NCBI RefSeq assembly: GCF_009861505.1
Contig: NZ_WTFT01000016.1
Span: 26,753-90,752 of the forward strand
Direction of reading: 5' to 3'
DNA from: Pseudomonas izuensis
GTDB taxonomy: Bacteria > Pseudomonadota > Gammaproteobacteria > Pseudomonadales > Pseudomonadaceae
DNA: 64,000 nt
Shown here one piece after another: positions 41,698 through 52,100 of this stretch. Position numbers and translations under genes: made by a program. Positions within the stretch are counted from its first letter, which is position 1. The number at the start of each line of letters is the position of its first letter. Below the pieces are notes generated by a model. That model saw only the letters and a list, made by a program, of their open reading frames with translations, did not search any database and was not told where the DNA came from.

Positions 41698-42522
41698 TTA
41701 CTTGCGACGACGGACGATCATTTTGTCGGTACGCTTATTACCACGAGTCTTCGCGCCCTTAGTCGGGAAGCCCCATGGCGATACCGGATGACGACCACCA
41801 GAGGTACGACCTTCACCACCACCATGTGGGTGGTCAACCGGGTTCATGGCAACACCACGAACGGTTGGGCGAACGCCACGCCAGCGTTTGGCACCAGCTT
41901 TACCCAGCGAACGCAGGCTGTGCTCGGAGTTCGAGACTTCGCCCAGGGTCGCACGGCATTCAGCCAGCACTTTACGCATCTCACCAGAACGCAGACGCAG
42001 GGTCACGTAGACACCTTCACGAGCGATCAGCTGAGCCGAAGCACCAGCGGAACGAGCGATCTGAGCGCCTTTACCTGGCTTCAATTCGATGCCGTGTACG
42101 GTGCTACCAACTGGAATGTTACGCAGTTGCAGAGCGTTGCCCGGCTTGATCGGCGCCAAAGCACCTGCGATCAGCTGGTCGCCAGCACTCACGCCTTTAG
42201 GGGCGATGATGTAGCGACGCTCGCCATCTGCGTACAGCAGCAGAGCGATGTGAGCAGTACGGTTTGGATCGTATTCGATACGCTCGACAGTGGCAGCGAT
42301 GCCATCTTTGTCGTTGCGACGGAAATCGACCAGACGATAATGCTGCTTATGACCACCACCGATGTGACGAGTGGTAATACGGCCATTGTTGTTACGACCA
42401 CCAGACTTCGATTTCTTCTCGAGCAGCGGTGCGTGAGGAGCGCCTTTATGCAGCTCCTGGTTGACCACCTTGACCACAAAACGGCGGCCAGGGGAAGTCG
42501 GTTTGCATTTAACGATTGCCAT
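41698..42522 (-). CDS. rplB: 50S ribosomal protein L2
   Basis: This 274-residue core protein of the peptidyl-transferase region starts [20 protein letters not shown]. It has the conserved [30 protein letters not shown] block, whose His is important for 50S function. It lies 14 bases after rplW. Confidence 0.98.
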
Positions 42523-42536
42523 GATGCACCCCTTCC

Positions 42537-42836
42537 TTACTCAGCACTGCTGCTGAAATCGAGATCTTGGCCTGGCTGAAGGGAGATAACTGCCTTCTTC
42601 CAGTCATTACGCTTGCCCAGACCGCGAGCAGTGCGCTTGCTCTTACCCAGAACATTCAGGGTAGTTACACGCTCTACTTTCACGCTGAACAGGCTTTCGA
42701 CGGCCTTCTTGATTTCCAGCTTGGTTGCATCAGTAGCAACCTTGAAAACGAACTGGCCTTTCTTGTCTGCCAGAACCGTAGCCTTCTCGGAAACGTGCGG
42801 GCCAAGCAGAACTTTAAATACGCGTTCCTGGTTCAT
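42537..42836 (-). CDS. rplW: 50S ribosomal protein L23
   Basis: This 99-residue protein at the tunnel exit is the docking site for trigger factor and SRP. It starts [28 protein letters not shown]. The start overlaps the rplD stop by 4 bases. Confidence 0.98.
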
Positions 42837-43435
42837 CCCAGCAGCTCCTCGAATTTCTTCACGGCCGACACGGTGATCAACACCTTGTCGTATGCGATCA
42901 GACTAACTGGATCGGAACCTTGCACATCACGTACATCTACGTGCGGCAGGTTGCGAGCAGCCAGGTACAGATTCTGATCAACAGCGTCCGACACGATCAG
43001 AACGTCGGTCAGGCTCATGTTGTTCAGCTTGCCCAGCAGATCTTTGGTTTTCGGCGTTTCAACAGCGAAATCCTGAACCACGACCAGACGATCAGTACGC
43101 ACCAGCTCAGCAAGGATGGAACGCATTGCTGCGCGATACATCTTCTTGTTCAGCTTCTGGGAGTGATCCTGAGGACGAGCTGCGAAAGTGGTACCGCCGC
43201 CACGCCAGATTGGGCTACGGATAGTACCGGCACGAGCACGGCCAGTACCTTTCTGACGCCATGGGCGCTTACCGCCACCAGAAACGTCGGAACGGGTCTT
43301 TTGCTGCTTGCTACCCTGACGGCCGCCAGCCATGTAGGCCACGACTGCTTGGTGAACCAGCGTCTCGTTGAATTCGCCGCCAAATGTCAGTTCGGAAACT
43401 TCGATCGCTTGAGCGTCATTTACATTTAATTGCAT
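42833..43435 (-). CDS. rplD: 50S ribosomal protein L4
   Basis: This 200-residue protein reaches the exit tunnel and, in E. coli, represses the S10 operon. The extended loop ([39 protein letters not shown]) is complete. It lies 12 bases after rplC and overlaps rplW by 4. Confidence 0.98.
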
Positions 43436-43447
43436 GTCAGCTTCCCC

Positions 43448-44083
43448 TTAACCGCGAGCCTTGGCTGCTGGACGTACAACCAAGTTGCCGCCAGTAGCGC
43501 CAGGAACAGCGCCCTTGACCAACAACAGATTGCGTTCAGCGTCCACGCGCACTACTTCGAGGGACTGCACGGTCACGCGCTCAGCGCCCATATGACCGGA
43601 CATTTTTTTGCCCTTGAATACACGACCAGGAGTCTGGCACTGGCCGATAGAGCCTGGAACGCGGTGGGATACGGAGTTACCGTGGGTGTTATCTTGCCCG
43701 CGGAAGTTCCAACGCTTGATCGTACCCTGGAAGCCTTTACCCTTGGACTGACCGGTTACATCAACCAGTTGACCAGCGGCGAAGATTTCAGCGTTGATCA
43801 GATCGCCGGCCTGGTACTCGCCTTCTTCAAGGCGGAATTCCATTACGGTACGACCAGCGGCAACGTTCGCCTTGGCGAAGTGGCCAGCCTGAGCTGCTGT
43901 TACACGCGAAGCACGACGCTCGCCGACAGTGACTTGCACTGCACGATAGCCATCGGTCTCTTCAGTTTTGAACTGGGTGACGCGATTCGGCTCGATCTCA
44001 ATGACCGTGACCGGAATGGAGACACCTTCTTCGGTGAAAATACGGGTCATACCGCATTTACGACCGACTACACCAATAGTCAT
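43448..44083 (-). CDS. rplC: 50S ribosomal protein L3
   Basis: This 211-residue early-assembly protein lies near the peptidyl-transferase centre. I chose the ATG at 44083 (MTIGVVGRKCGMTRIFTEEG). The long loop GNSVSHRVPGSIGQCQTPGRVFKGKKMSGHMG, with its methylatable Gln, is intact. Confidence 0.98.
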   Translation of the reverse strand: MTIGVVGRKCGMTRIFTEEGVSIPVTVIEIEPNRVTQFKTEETDGYRAVQVTVGERRASRVTAAQAGHFAKANVAAGRTVMEFRLEEGEYQAGDLINAEIFAAGQLVDVTGQSKGKGFQGTIKRWNFRGQDNTHGNSVSHRVPGSIGQCQTPGRVFKGKKMSGHMGAERVTVQSLEVVRVDAERNLLLVKGAVPGATGGNLVVRPAAKARG

Positions 44084-44163
44084 GTTGTAAACCTCATGAG
44101 TGTACGGGGCTTTCACCCGCTATGGCCGCCCATTTCAGAGCGTTACACGACTAAGACCGAGTC

Positions 44164-44475
44164 TTAGCCGAGGCTGATCTGCACTTCCACACCGGCCGCA
44201 AGATCAAGCTTCATAAGTGCATCAACGGTTTTATCCGTTGGCTGGACGATGTCCAGAACGCGCTTATGAGTACGGATCTCGTACTGGTCACGCGCGTCTT
44301 TGTTGACGTGCGGGGAGACCAGAACGGTGAACCGCTCTTTACGGGTAGGCAGTGGAATTGGACCACGCACTTGAGCACCAGTACGTTTCGCGGTTTCCAC
44401 GATTTCCTGGGTTGATTGGTCGATCAGGCGATGGTCGAAAGCCTTCAACCTGATACGGATTTGCTGATTTTGCAT
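44164..44475 (-). CDS. rpsJ: 30S ribosomal protein S10 / NusE
   Basis: This 103-residue protein serves in the 30S head and, as NusE, in antitermination with NusB. It starts [34 protein letters not shown]. It heads the S10 operon, 63 bases after its own promoter. Confidence 0.98.
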
Positions 44476-44537
44476 TGGATTTCAGACTCCGGCTGCTATT
44501 CCCACCGGGCGCAATACGCCCGTTAAAAGGAGGCGCA

Positions 44538-44566
44538 ATTCTATAGACGCCCCAGATAGGTGTCAA
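44538..44566 (-). promoter_or_regulatory. Promoter of the S10 operon
   Basis: On the minus strand, -35 TTGACA (44561-44566) and -10 TAGAAT (44538-44543) have a 17-base spacer. It follows the tuf terminator directly, so S10 operon transcription restarts here. Confidence 0.8.
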
Positions 44567-44572
44567 CCCAAT

Positions 44573-44602
44573 AAAAAAGCCCCCGCTGAGCGGGGGCTTT
44601 TT
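44573..44602 (-). terminator. Terminator of the str operon (after tuf)
   Basis: GCCCCCGC, TGA, GCGGGGGC with A6 to the left (U-tract on the minus strand). It lies about 32 bases after the tuf stop. Confidence 0.92.
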
Positions 44603-44633
44603 CAAAGCATCGACGCTATCTCAAAAGAGAAGC

Positions 44634-45827
44634 TTACTCGATGATTTTAGCTACAACGCCAGCACCAACGGTACGGCCGCCTTCACGGATAGCGAAGCGC
44701 AGACCGTCTTCCATTGCGATGGTTTTGATCAGGGTAACAGTCATCTGAATGTTGTCACCTGGCATTACCATTTCAACGCCTTCTGGCAGCTCGCAGTTAC
44801 CGGTCACGTCAGTAGTACGGAAGTAGAACTGTGGACGGTAGCCTTTGAAGAACGGAGTGTGACGGCCGCCTTCTTCCTTGCTCAGAACGTAAACTTCTGC
44901 GGTGAACTTGGTGTGCGGCTTAACCGAACCTGGCTTAACCAGAACCTGACCACGCTCAACGTCGTCACGCTTGGTACCACGCAGCAGAACGCCGCAGTTC
45001 TCGCCAGCACGACCTTCGTCGAGCAGCTTGCGGAACATCTCAACACCGGTGCAGGTGGTGGTGGTGGTGTCACGCAGACCAACGATTTCCAGTGCATCTT
45101 GAACGCGAACGATACCGCGCTCGATACGACCAGTCACAACAGTACCACGACCCGAGATCGAGAATACGTCTTCGATTGGCATCAGGAATGGCTTGTCGAT
45201 AGCACGCTCTGGCTCTGGGATGTAGGTATCCAGAGTTTCAACCAGCTTGCGAACAGCGCTGGTGCCCATTTCGTTATCGTCTTTGCCTTCCAGAGCCATA
45301 CGAGCCGAACCGATGATGATCGGGGTGTCGTCGCCTGGGAAGTCGTAGGTGGACAGCAGGTCGCGAACTTCCATCTCAACCAGTTCCAGCAGCTCAGCGT
45401 CGTCTACCAGGTCAGCCTTGTTCAGGAAAACCACGATGTACGGAACGCCTACCTGACGGGACAGCAGGATGTGCTCACGGGTTTGTGGCATCGGACCATC
45501 AGCGGCCGAGCAAACCAGGATCGCGCCGTCCATCTGGGCAGCACCGGTGATCATGTTCTTCACGTAGTCAGCGTGACCTGGGCAGTCAACGTGAGCGTAG
45601 TGACGAATGTTCGAGTTGTACTCGACGTGCGCGGTATTGATGGTGATACCACGAGCTTTTTCTTCTGGCGCGCTGTCGATCTTGTCGAATTCAACTACGG
45701 CCGAACCGAAAACTTCGGAGCAGACGCGAGTCAGAGCAGCGGTCAGAGTGGTTTTACCGTGGTCAACGTGACCGATGGTGCCAACGTTGACGTGCGGTAG
45801 GGAACGATCAAATTTTTCTTTAGCCAC
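44634..45827 (-). CDS. tuf: Elongation factor Tu
   Basis: This 397-residue GTPase delivers aminoacyl-tRNA to the ribosome. It begins with a GTG codon at 45827. The G motifs are GHVDHGKTT, DCPGHADY, NKAD and the G5 region SAR. It closes the str operon, 30 bases after fusA, and has a strong terminator. It is the only tuf gene in this window, and the usual second copy between tRNA-Thr and tRNA-Trp is missing. Confidence 0.98.
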   Translation of the reverse strand: MAKEKFDRSLPHVNVGTIGHVDHGKTTLTAALTRVCSEVFGSAVVEFDKIDSAPEEKARGITINTAHVEYNSNIRHYAHVDCPGHADYVKNMITGAAQMDGAILVCSAADGPMPQTREHILLSRQVGVPYIVVFLNKADLVDDAELLELVEMEVRDLLSTYDFPGDDTPIIIGSARMALEGKDDNEMGTSAVRKLVETLDTYIPEPERAIDKPFLMPIEDVFSISGRGTVVTGRIERGIVRVQDALEIVGLRDTTTTTCTGVEMFRKLLDEGRAGENCGVLLRGTKRDDVERGQVLVKPGSVKPHTKFTAEVYVLSKEEGGRHTPFFKGYRPQFYFRTTDVTGNCELPEGVEMVMPGDNIQMTVTLIKTIAMEDGLRFAIREGGRTVGAGVVAKIIE

Positions 45828-45857
45828 GACAATTAACTCCTTGCCTAAAGGACTGAA

Positions 45858-47963
45858 TCAGCCTTGTTTTTTGGTAACGGTTTCGACGATGTGCGACGGA
45901 GCCGTATTGTATTTTTTGAATTCCATAGAGTAGCTTGCGCGACCCTGGGACATCGAACGAACGTCGGTCGCATAACCGAACATCTCGCCCAACGGAACTT
46001 CAGCACGGATAACCTTACCGGAAACCGTATCTTCCATACCCAGAATCATGCCGCGACGACGGTTAAGGTCGCCCATCACGTCACCCATATAGTCTTCAGG
46101 CGTAACAACCTCTACCGCCATGATCGGCTCGAGCAACTCACCACCGCCCTTCTGGGCCAGTTGCTTGGTCGCCATGGAAGCAGCCACCTTAAACGCCATC
46201 TCGTTCGAGTCGACGTCGTGGTAAGAACCATCAAACACGGTAGCCTTCAGGCCGATCAGCGGATAGCCGGCAACAACGCCGTTCTTCATCTGCTCTTCGA
46301 TACCCTTCTGGATAGCCGGGATGTATTCCTTAGGAACCACACCACCCACTACTTCGTTCAGGAATTGCAGACCTTCCTGACCTTCGTCAGCAGGTGCAAA
46401 ACGGATCCAGCAATGACCGAACTGGCCACGACCACCGGACTGACGAACGAACTTGCCTTCGATTTCGCAGCTCTTCGTGATGCGCTCACGATAGGAAACC
46501 TGAGGCTTACCGATGTTGGCTTCGACGTTGAACTCACGGCGCATCCGGTCAACCAGGATGTCCAGGTGCAACTCGCCCATGCCGGAGATGATCGTTTGAC
46601 CAGTCTCTTCATCAGTCTTGACGCGGAAAGACGGGTCTTCCTGAGCAAGTTTGCCCAGTGCGATACCCATTTTTTCCTGGTCATCCTTGGTCTTAGGCTC
46701 TACGGCAACCGAAATAACCGGCTCCGGGAAGTCCATGCGAACCAGGATGATTGGCTTGTCAGCGTTGCACAAAGTTTCGCCAGTGGTGACGTCCTTCATG
46801 CCGATCAAGGCCGCGATGTCGCCAGCGCGCACTTCCTTGATTTCTTCACGGGCGTTTGCGTGCATTTGCACCATACGACCCACGCGCTCTTTCTTGCCTT
46901 TAACCGAGTTGATCACGCCGTCGCCGGAGGCCAACACGCCCGAGTAAACACGGACGAAGGTCAAGGTACCCACGAATGGGTCGGTAGCGATCTTGAACGC
47001 CAGAGCCGAGAACGGCTCGTTGTCGTCTGCATGACGCTCCATTTGCTTTTCCTCGTCATCCGGGTCAGTACCCTTGATGGCAGGAATGTCGGTAGGAGCC
47101 GGCAGGTAGTCGATAACGGCGTCGAGAACCAGGGGAACACCCTTGTTCTTGAAGGAAGAACCGCAAACAGCCAGAACGATCTCACCAGCGATGGTACGCT
47201 GACGCAGAGCGGCCTTGATTTCCTCGATGGAAAGCTCTTCGCCTTCGAGGTACTTGTTCATCAGCTCTTCACTGGCTTCGGCCGCAGCCTCAACCATGTT
47301 GCTGCGCCACTCTTCAGCCAATTCCTGCAGTTCAGCAGGGATAGCTTCGCGACGCGGAGTCATGCCCTTGTCAGCATCGTTCCAGTAAACCGCTTCCATG
47401 GTCATCAGATCGATCTGACCCTGGAAGTTGTCTTCGGAACCGATAGCCAACTGGATCGGCACCGGAGTGTGACCCAGACGCTGCTTGATCTGAGCGATCA
47501 CGCGCAGGAAGTTCGCACCGGCACGGTCCATTTTGTTCACGTAAACGATACGTGGAACGCCGTACTTGTTGGCTTGACGCCATACGGTTTCGGACTGAGG
47601 CTCAACGCCCGAAGTACCACAGAACACAACGACCGCGCCGTCGAGTACACGCAGGGAACGCTCAACTTCAATGGTGAAGTCAACGTGGCCCGGGGTGTCA
47701 ATGACGTTGAAGCGGTATTGGTCTTTGTGCTGCTTCGCAGAACCCTGCCAGAAGGCGGTAATAGCAGCAGAAGTAATGGTAATACCACGCTCCTGCTCCT
47801 GCACCATCCAGTCTGTGGTCGCGGCGCCGTCATGCACCTCGCCCATCTTGTGACTTTTGCCGGTGTAAAAAAGGACGCGCTCGGTGGTGGTGGTTTTACC
47901 AGCATCCACGTGAGCAACGATACCAATGTTACGGTAGCGATTAATCGGTGTAGTACGAGCCAT
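45858..47963 (-). CDS. fusA: Elongation factor G
   Basis: This 701-residue translocase of protein synthesis has the P-loop AHVDAGKTTTTERVL, switch II DTPGHVDF and NKMDR. The domain IV loop region GGRGQFGH and the domain V part IMAVEVVTPEDYMGDVMGDLNRRRG are present. It lies 30 bases after rpsG. The length is that of the FusA1 type in Pseudomonas. Confidence 0.98.
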   Translation of the reverse strand: MARTTPINRYRNIGIVAHVDAGKTTTTERVLFYTGKSHKMGEVHDGAATTDWMVQEQERGITITSAAITAFWQGSAKQHKDQYRFNVIDTPGHVDFTIEVERSLRVLDGAVVVFCGTSGVEPQSETVWRQANKYGVPRIVYVNKMDRAGANFLRVIAQIKQRLGHTPVPIQLAIGSEDNFQGQIDLMTMEAVYWNDADKGMTPRREAIPAELQELAEEWRSNMVEAAAEASEELMNKYLEGEELSIEEIKAALRQRTIAGEIVLAVCGSSFKNKGVPLVLDAVIDYLPAPTDIPAIKGTDPDDEEKQMERHADDNEPFSALAFKIATDPFVGTLTFVRVYSGVLASGDGVINSVKGKKERVGRMVQMHANAREEIKEVRAGDIAALIGMKDVTTGETLCNADKPIILVRMDFPEPVISVAVEPKTKDDQEKMGIALGKLAQEDPSFRVKTDEETGQTIISGMGELHLDILVDRMRREFNVEANIGKPQVSYRERITKSCEIEGKFVRQSGGRGQFGHCWIRFAPADEGQEGLQFLNEVVGGVVPKEYIPAIQKGIEEQMKNGVVAGYPLIGLKATVFDGSYHDVDSNEMAFKVAASMATKQLAQKGGGELLEPIMAVEVVTPEDYMGDVMGDLNRRRGMILGMEDTVSGKVIRAEVPLGEMFGYATDVRSMSQGRASYSMEFKKYNTAPSHIVETVTKKQG

Positions 47964-47993
47964 AAAGCCCTCGCAAAATTAGTGACGCTAAAA

Positions 47994-48464
47994 TTAGAAG
48001 CGGTAGTGCGAGAAAGCTTTGTTAGCTTCAGCCATACGGTGCACGTCTTCACGCTTCTTAACTGCAGCACCTTTACCTTCGGCAGCGTCCAACAGTTCGC
48101 CAGCCAAACGCAGAGCCATAGACTTCTCGCCGCGCTTACGGGCGAAGTCTACCAACCAGCGCATTGCCAGAGCGTTACGACGGGACGGACGAACTTCAAC
48201 CGGAACCTGGTAAGTAGCACCGCCTACACGGCGCGACTTTACTTCGACCAGCGGAGCGATGGCGTCGAGAGCTTTCTCGAAGATTTCCAGGGGGTCGCTG
48301 TTCTTGCGTTCTTTAACCTTTTCCAGCGCGCCATAAACGATACGCTCGGCAACGGCTTTCTTGCCGCTTTCCATTACGTGGTTCATGAACTTGGCCAGGA
48401 TCTGGCTTCCGTATTTTGGATCGTCAAGCACTTCGCGCTTGGCTGCTACGCGTCTTCTTGGCAT
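47994..48464 (-). CDS. rpsG: 30S ribosomal protein S7
   Basis: This 156-residue initiator protein of 30S head assembly starts [28 protein letters not shown]. The beta-hairpin that reaches the E site ([20 protein letters not shown]) is present. In E. coli S7 represses the str operon. A 119-base rpsL-rpsG gap could hold the regulatory fold; I did not resolve one. Confidence 0.98.
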
Positions 48465-48583
48465 GGATAAGCCCTCAAACGGTCTTCAGGTTCGCTCGGA
48501 ATTGGTGCCCTCTACGGGACGCCTCCGACCTTACTCTTATCGACTCAGAAAAATAGAAATCAGTTTTTTGCAGCAAGCGACCA

Positions 48584-48955
48584 TTACTTCGGACGCTTGG
48601 TACCGTACTTCGAACGACCCTGGTTACGACCTTTAACGCCGGAAGTATCCAAAGAACCGCGAACGGTGTGGTAACGAACACCTGGCAAGTCTTTTACACG
48701 ACCGCCGCGGATCAGTACCACGCTGTGCTCTTGCAGGTTGTGACCTTCACCACCGATGTACGAGGAAACCTCGAAACCGTTGGTCAGGCGCACACGGCAT
48801 ACTTTACGCAGTGCCGAGTTAGGTTTTTTCGGCGTGGTGGTGTACACACGGGTGCACACGCCACGACGTTGCGGGCAGTTCTGCAGCGCAGGTACGTCGG
48901 ATTTCTCGACGATACGCTTACGCGGCTGACGTACCAGCTGGTTGATAGTTGCCAT
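48584..48955 (-). CDS. rpsL: 30S ribosomal protein S12
   Basis: This 123-residue protein of the decoding centre starts [25 protein letters not shown]. Lys43 (TPKKPNS) and Lys88 (GRVKDLPG), the usual sites of streptomycin-resistance changes, are wild-type. It is the first gene of the str operon, 92 bases downstream of its promoter. Confidence 0.98.
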
Positions 48956-49046
48956 CTACTAGCTCCACTGTTGTCTTGCGACGCTATTGTCTTGCAAGAA
49001 AAGCAAAATGACAGGAACGAATTCCCGCCAAATTTAGGGGTACAAG

Positions 49047-49075
49047 AGTCTAAAGAGGATCTTGTCCCCAGTCAA
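49047..49075 (-). promoter_or_regulatory. Promoter of the str operon (rpsL)
   Basis: On the minus strand, -35 TTGACT (49070-49075) and -10 TAGACT (49047-49052) have a 17-base spacer in the gap after rpoC. The leader to rpsL is about 85 bases and contains a 9-base direct repeat (GCAAGACAA, complement at 48971-48979 and 48987-48995). Confidence 0.75.
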
Positions 49076-49171
49076 GGCAAGGCCCCGCCCTCCCCGCTCA
49101 TCCAACCTCGACAATTTGTCTCGATTCGATGAACGGAGCGACCAGGGCCTTACGCTCATTTACCGCAGAAC

Positions 49172-52100
49172 TCAGTTACCGCTCGAGTTCAGCGCTTCGG
49201 TCAGTGCAGCTTCCACTTCACTGGCGCTTACGCGCAACGGTTTGTCTGCATCACGGCGGCGTTTACGCTCGCTGTGATAAGCCAGACCGGTACCAGCCGG
49301 GATCAGACGACCCACGACCACGTTTTCTTTCAGGCCGCGCAGGTAGTCGCGCTTGCCGGTTACCGCCGCTTCGGTCAGTACACGGGTGGTTTCCTGGAAG
49401 GAAGCCGCCGAGATGAACGATTCGGTGGACAACGACGCCTTGGTGATACCCAGCAGAACGCGAGTGAACTTGGAGACAAATTTGTCCTCGCCGCTCAAAC
49501 GCTCGTTCTCTACCAGAACGTGAGTCAATTCCATCTGGTCGCCCTTGATGAAACTGGAATCGCCGGACTCAGCGATTTCAACTTTACGCAGCATCTGACG
49601 CAGAATGGTCTCGATGTGCTTGTCGTTGATCTTCACGCCTTGCAGACGATAAACGTCCTGGATCTCGTTAACGATGTACTTGGCCAGCGCACTCACACCC
49701 AGCAGACGCAGGATGTCGTGTGGATCGCTCGGACCGTCGGAGATAACTTCGCCGCGGTTTACCTGTTCGCCTTCGAACACGTTCAGGTGACGCCACTTCG
49801 GAATCAGCTCCTCGTACGGATCGCTACCGTCGTTCGGGGTGATAACCAGACGGCGCTTGCCCTTGGTCTCTTTACCGAACGCGATGGTGCCGCTGACTTC
49901 AGCCAGAATCGAGGCTTCTTTCGGACGACGGGCTTCGAACAAGTCGGCAACACGCGGCAGACCACCGGTGATGTCACGGGTCTTCGAAGTTTCTTGCGGA
50001 ATACGAGCGATAACATCACCGATCGCAATTTTCGCACCGTCCGCTACACCGACCAGGGCGTTGGCTGGCAGGAAGTACTGAGCGATAACGTCAGTGCCTG
50101 GCAGCAACAGATCCTTGCCGTTGTCGTCGACCATCTTCACAGCAGGACGGATGTCCTTACCGGCAGCCGGACGGTCTTTGGCGTCGAGTACTTCAATGTT
50201 GGTCATACCGGTCAATTCGTCAGTCTGACGCTTGATCGTAATGCCTTCTTCCATGCCCACGTAGGTCACGGTACCTTTCATTTCGGTAACGATCGGGTGA
50301 GTGTGCGGATCCCACTTGGCCACGATTGCGCCAGCGTCGACCTTGTCACCTTCTTTAACCGAAATCACAGCACCGTACGGCAGCTTGTAACGCTCACGCT
50401 CACGACCGAAGTCATCAGCGATGGCCAGCTCACCGGAACGGGACACAGCAACCAGGTGACCATCCACTCGCTCAACGTGCTTCAGGTTATGCAGACGGAC
50501 GGTACCGCCATTCTTCACCTGAACGCTGTCGGCTGCGGAGGTCCGGCTTGCCGCACCACCGATGTGGAACGTACGCATCGTCAGCTGGGTACCCGGCTCA
50601 CCGATGGACTGGGCAGCGATAACGCCGACCGCTTCACCGATGTTCACCTGGTGACCACGAGCCAGATCGCGGCCGTAGCACTTGGCGCAAATGCCGTAGC
50701 GGGTTTCGCAGCTGATCGGCGAACGCACGATCACTTCGTCGATGCTGTTCAGCTCGATGAACTCGACCCACTTCTCGTCTACCAGGGTGCCAGCAGGAAC
50801 GATAACGTCCTCGGTACCTGGCTTGAATACGTCACGGGCGATAACACGACCCAATACGCGCTCACCCAGCGGCTCTACAACGTCGCCGCCTTCAATGTGC
50901 GGAGTCATCAGCAGGCCGTGCTCGGTGCCGCAATCGATCTCGGTTACAACCAGATCTTGTGCCACGTCTACCAGACGACGAGTCAGGTAACCGGAGTTAG
51001 CGGTTTTCAACGCGGTATCCGCCAGACCTTTACGAGCACCGTGAGTGGAGATGAAGTACTGAAGTACGCTCAAACCTTCACGGAAGTTCGCAGTAATCGG
51101 CGTTTCGATGATGGAGCCGTCCGGCTTGGCCATCAGGCCACGCATACCGGCGAGCTGACGGATCTGCGCAGCAGAACCCCGTGCGCCCGAGTCGGCCATC
51201 ATGTACATCGAGTTGAAGGATTCCTGGTCGACTTCGACGCCATGACGGTCGATGACTTTCTCTTTCGAGAGGTTGGCCATCATCGCCTTGGAAACTTCGT
51301 CGTTCGCCTTGGACCAAAGGTCGATCACTTTGTTGTACTTCTCGCCCTGGGTTACCAGGCCGGAGGCGTACTGACTTTCAATCTCTTTCACTTCGTCGGT
51401 AGCAGTACCGATGATGCGGGCTTTTTCATCCGGGATAACGAAGTCGTTAACGCCGATGGAAACGCCGGAAATGGTCGAGTAAGCAAAACCGGTATACATC
51501 AACTGGTCAGCGAAGATCACGGTCTCTTTCAGACCAACCACGCGGTAGCACTGGTTGATGAGCTTGGAGATCGCCTTTTTCTTCATTGGCAGGTTGACGA
51601 CGTCGTACGACAGACCTTTCGGCACAACCTGGAACAGCAGCGCACGGCCGACAGTAGTGTCGACGATACGAGTGTTGGTCACGCTGCCGCCATCACGGTC
51701 GTTGACGGTTTCGTTGATCCGCACTTTAACCTTGGCGTGCAGTGCGGCTTCGCCGGCACGGAACACACGGTCAACTTCCTGCAGATCCGCGAACACACGA
51801 CCTTCGCCCTTGGCGTTGATCGCTTCACGAGTCATGTAGTACAGACCCAATACAACGTCCTGCGACGGAACGATGATTGGCTCACCGTTGGCTGGCGACA
51901 GAATGTTGTTGGTCGACATCATCAACGCACGCGCTTCGAGCTGGGCTTCCAGTGTCAGCGGTACGTGCACGGCCATTTGGTCGCCGTCGAAGTCGGCGTT
52001 GTACGCGGCGCAGACCAGCGGGTGCAGCTGAATAGCCTTACCTTCGATCAGTACCGGTTCAAACGCCTGGATACCCAGACGGTGAAGGGTCGGTGCACGG

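Noticed and set aside
44339..44605. 88-codon frame across the S10 operon promoter
   Set aside because: It overlaps the tuf terminator and rpsJ; translation of regulatory sequence only.
45864..48470. 868-codon plus-strand open frame opposite fusA and rpsG
   Set aside because: It runs across two real genes and their gap, with no domain; a codon-bias shadow.
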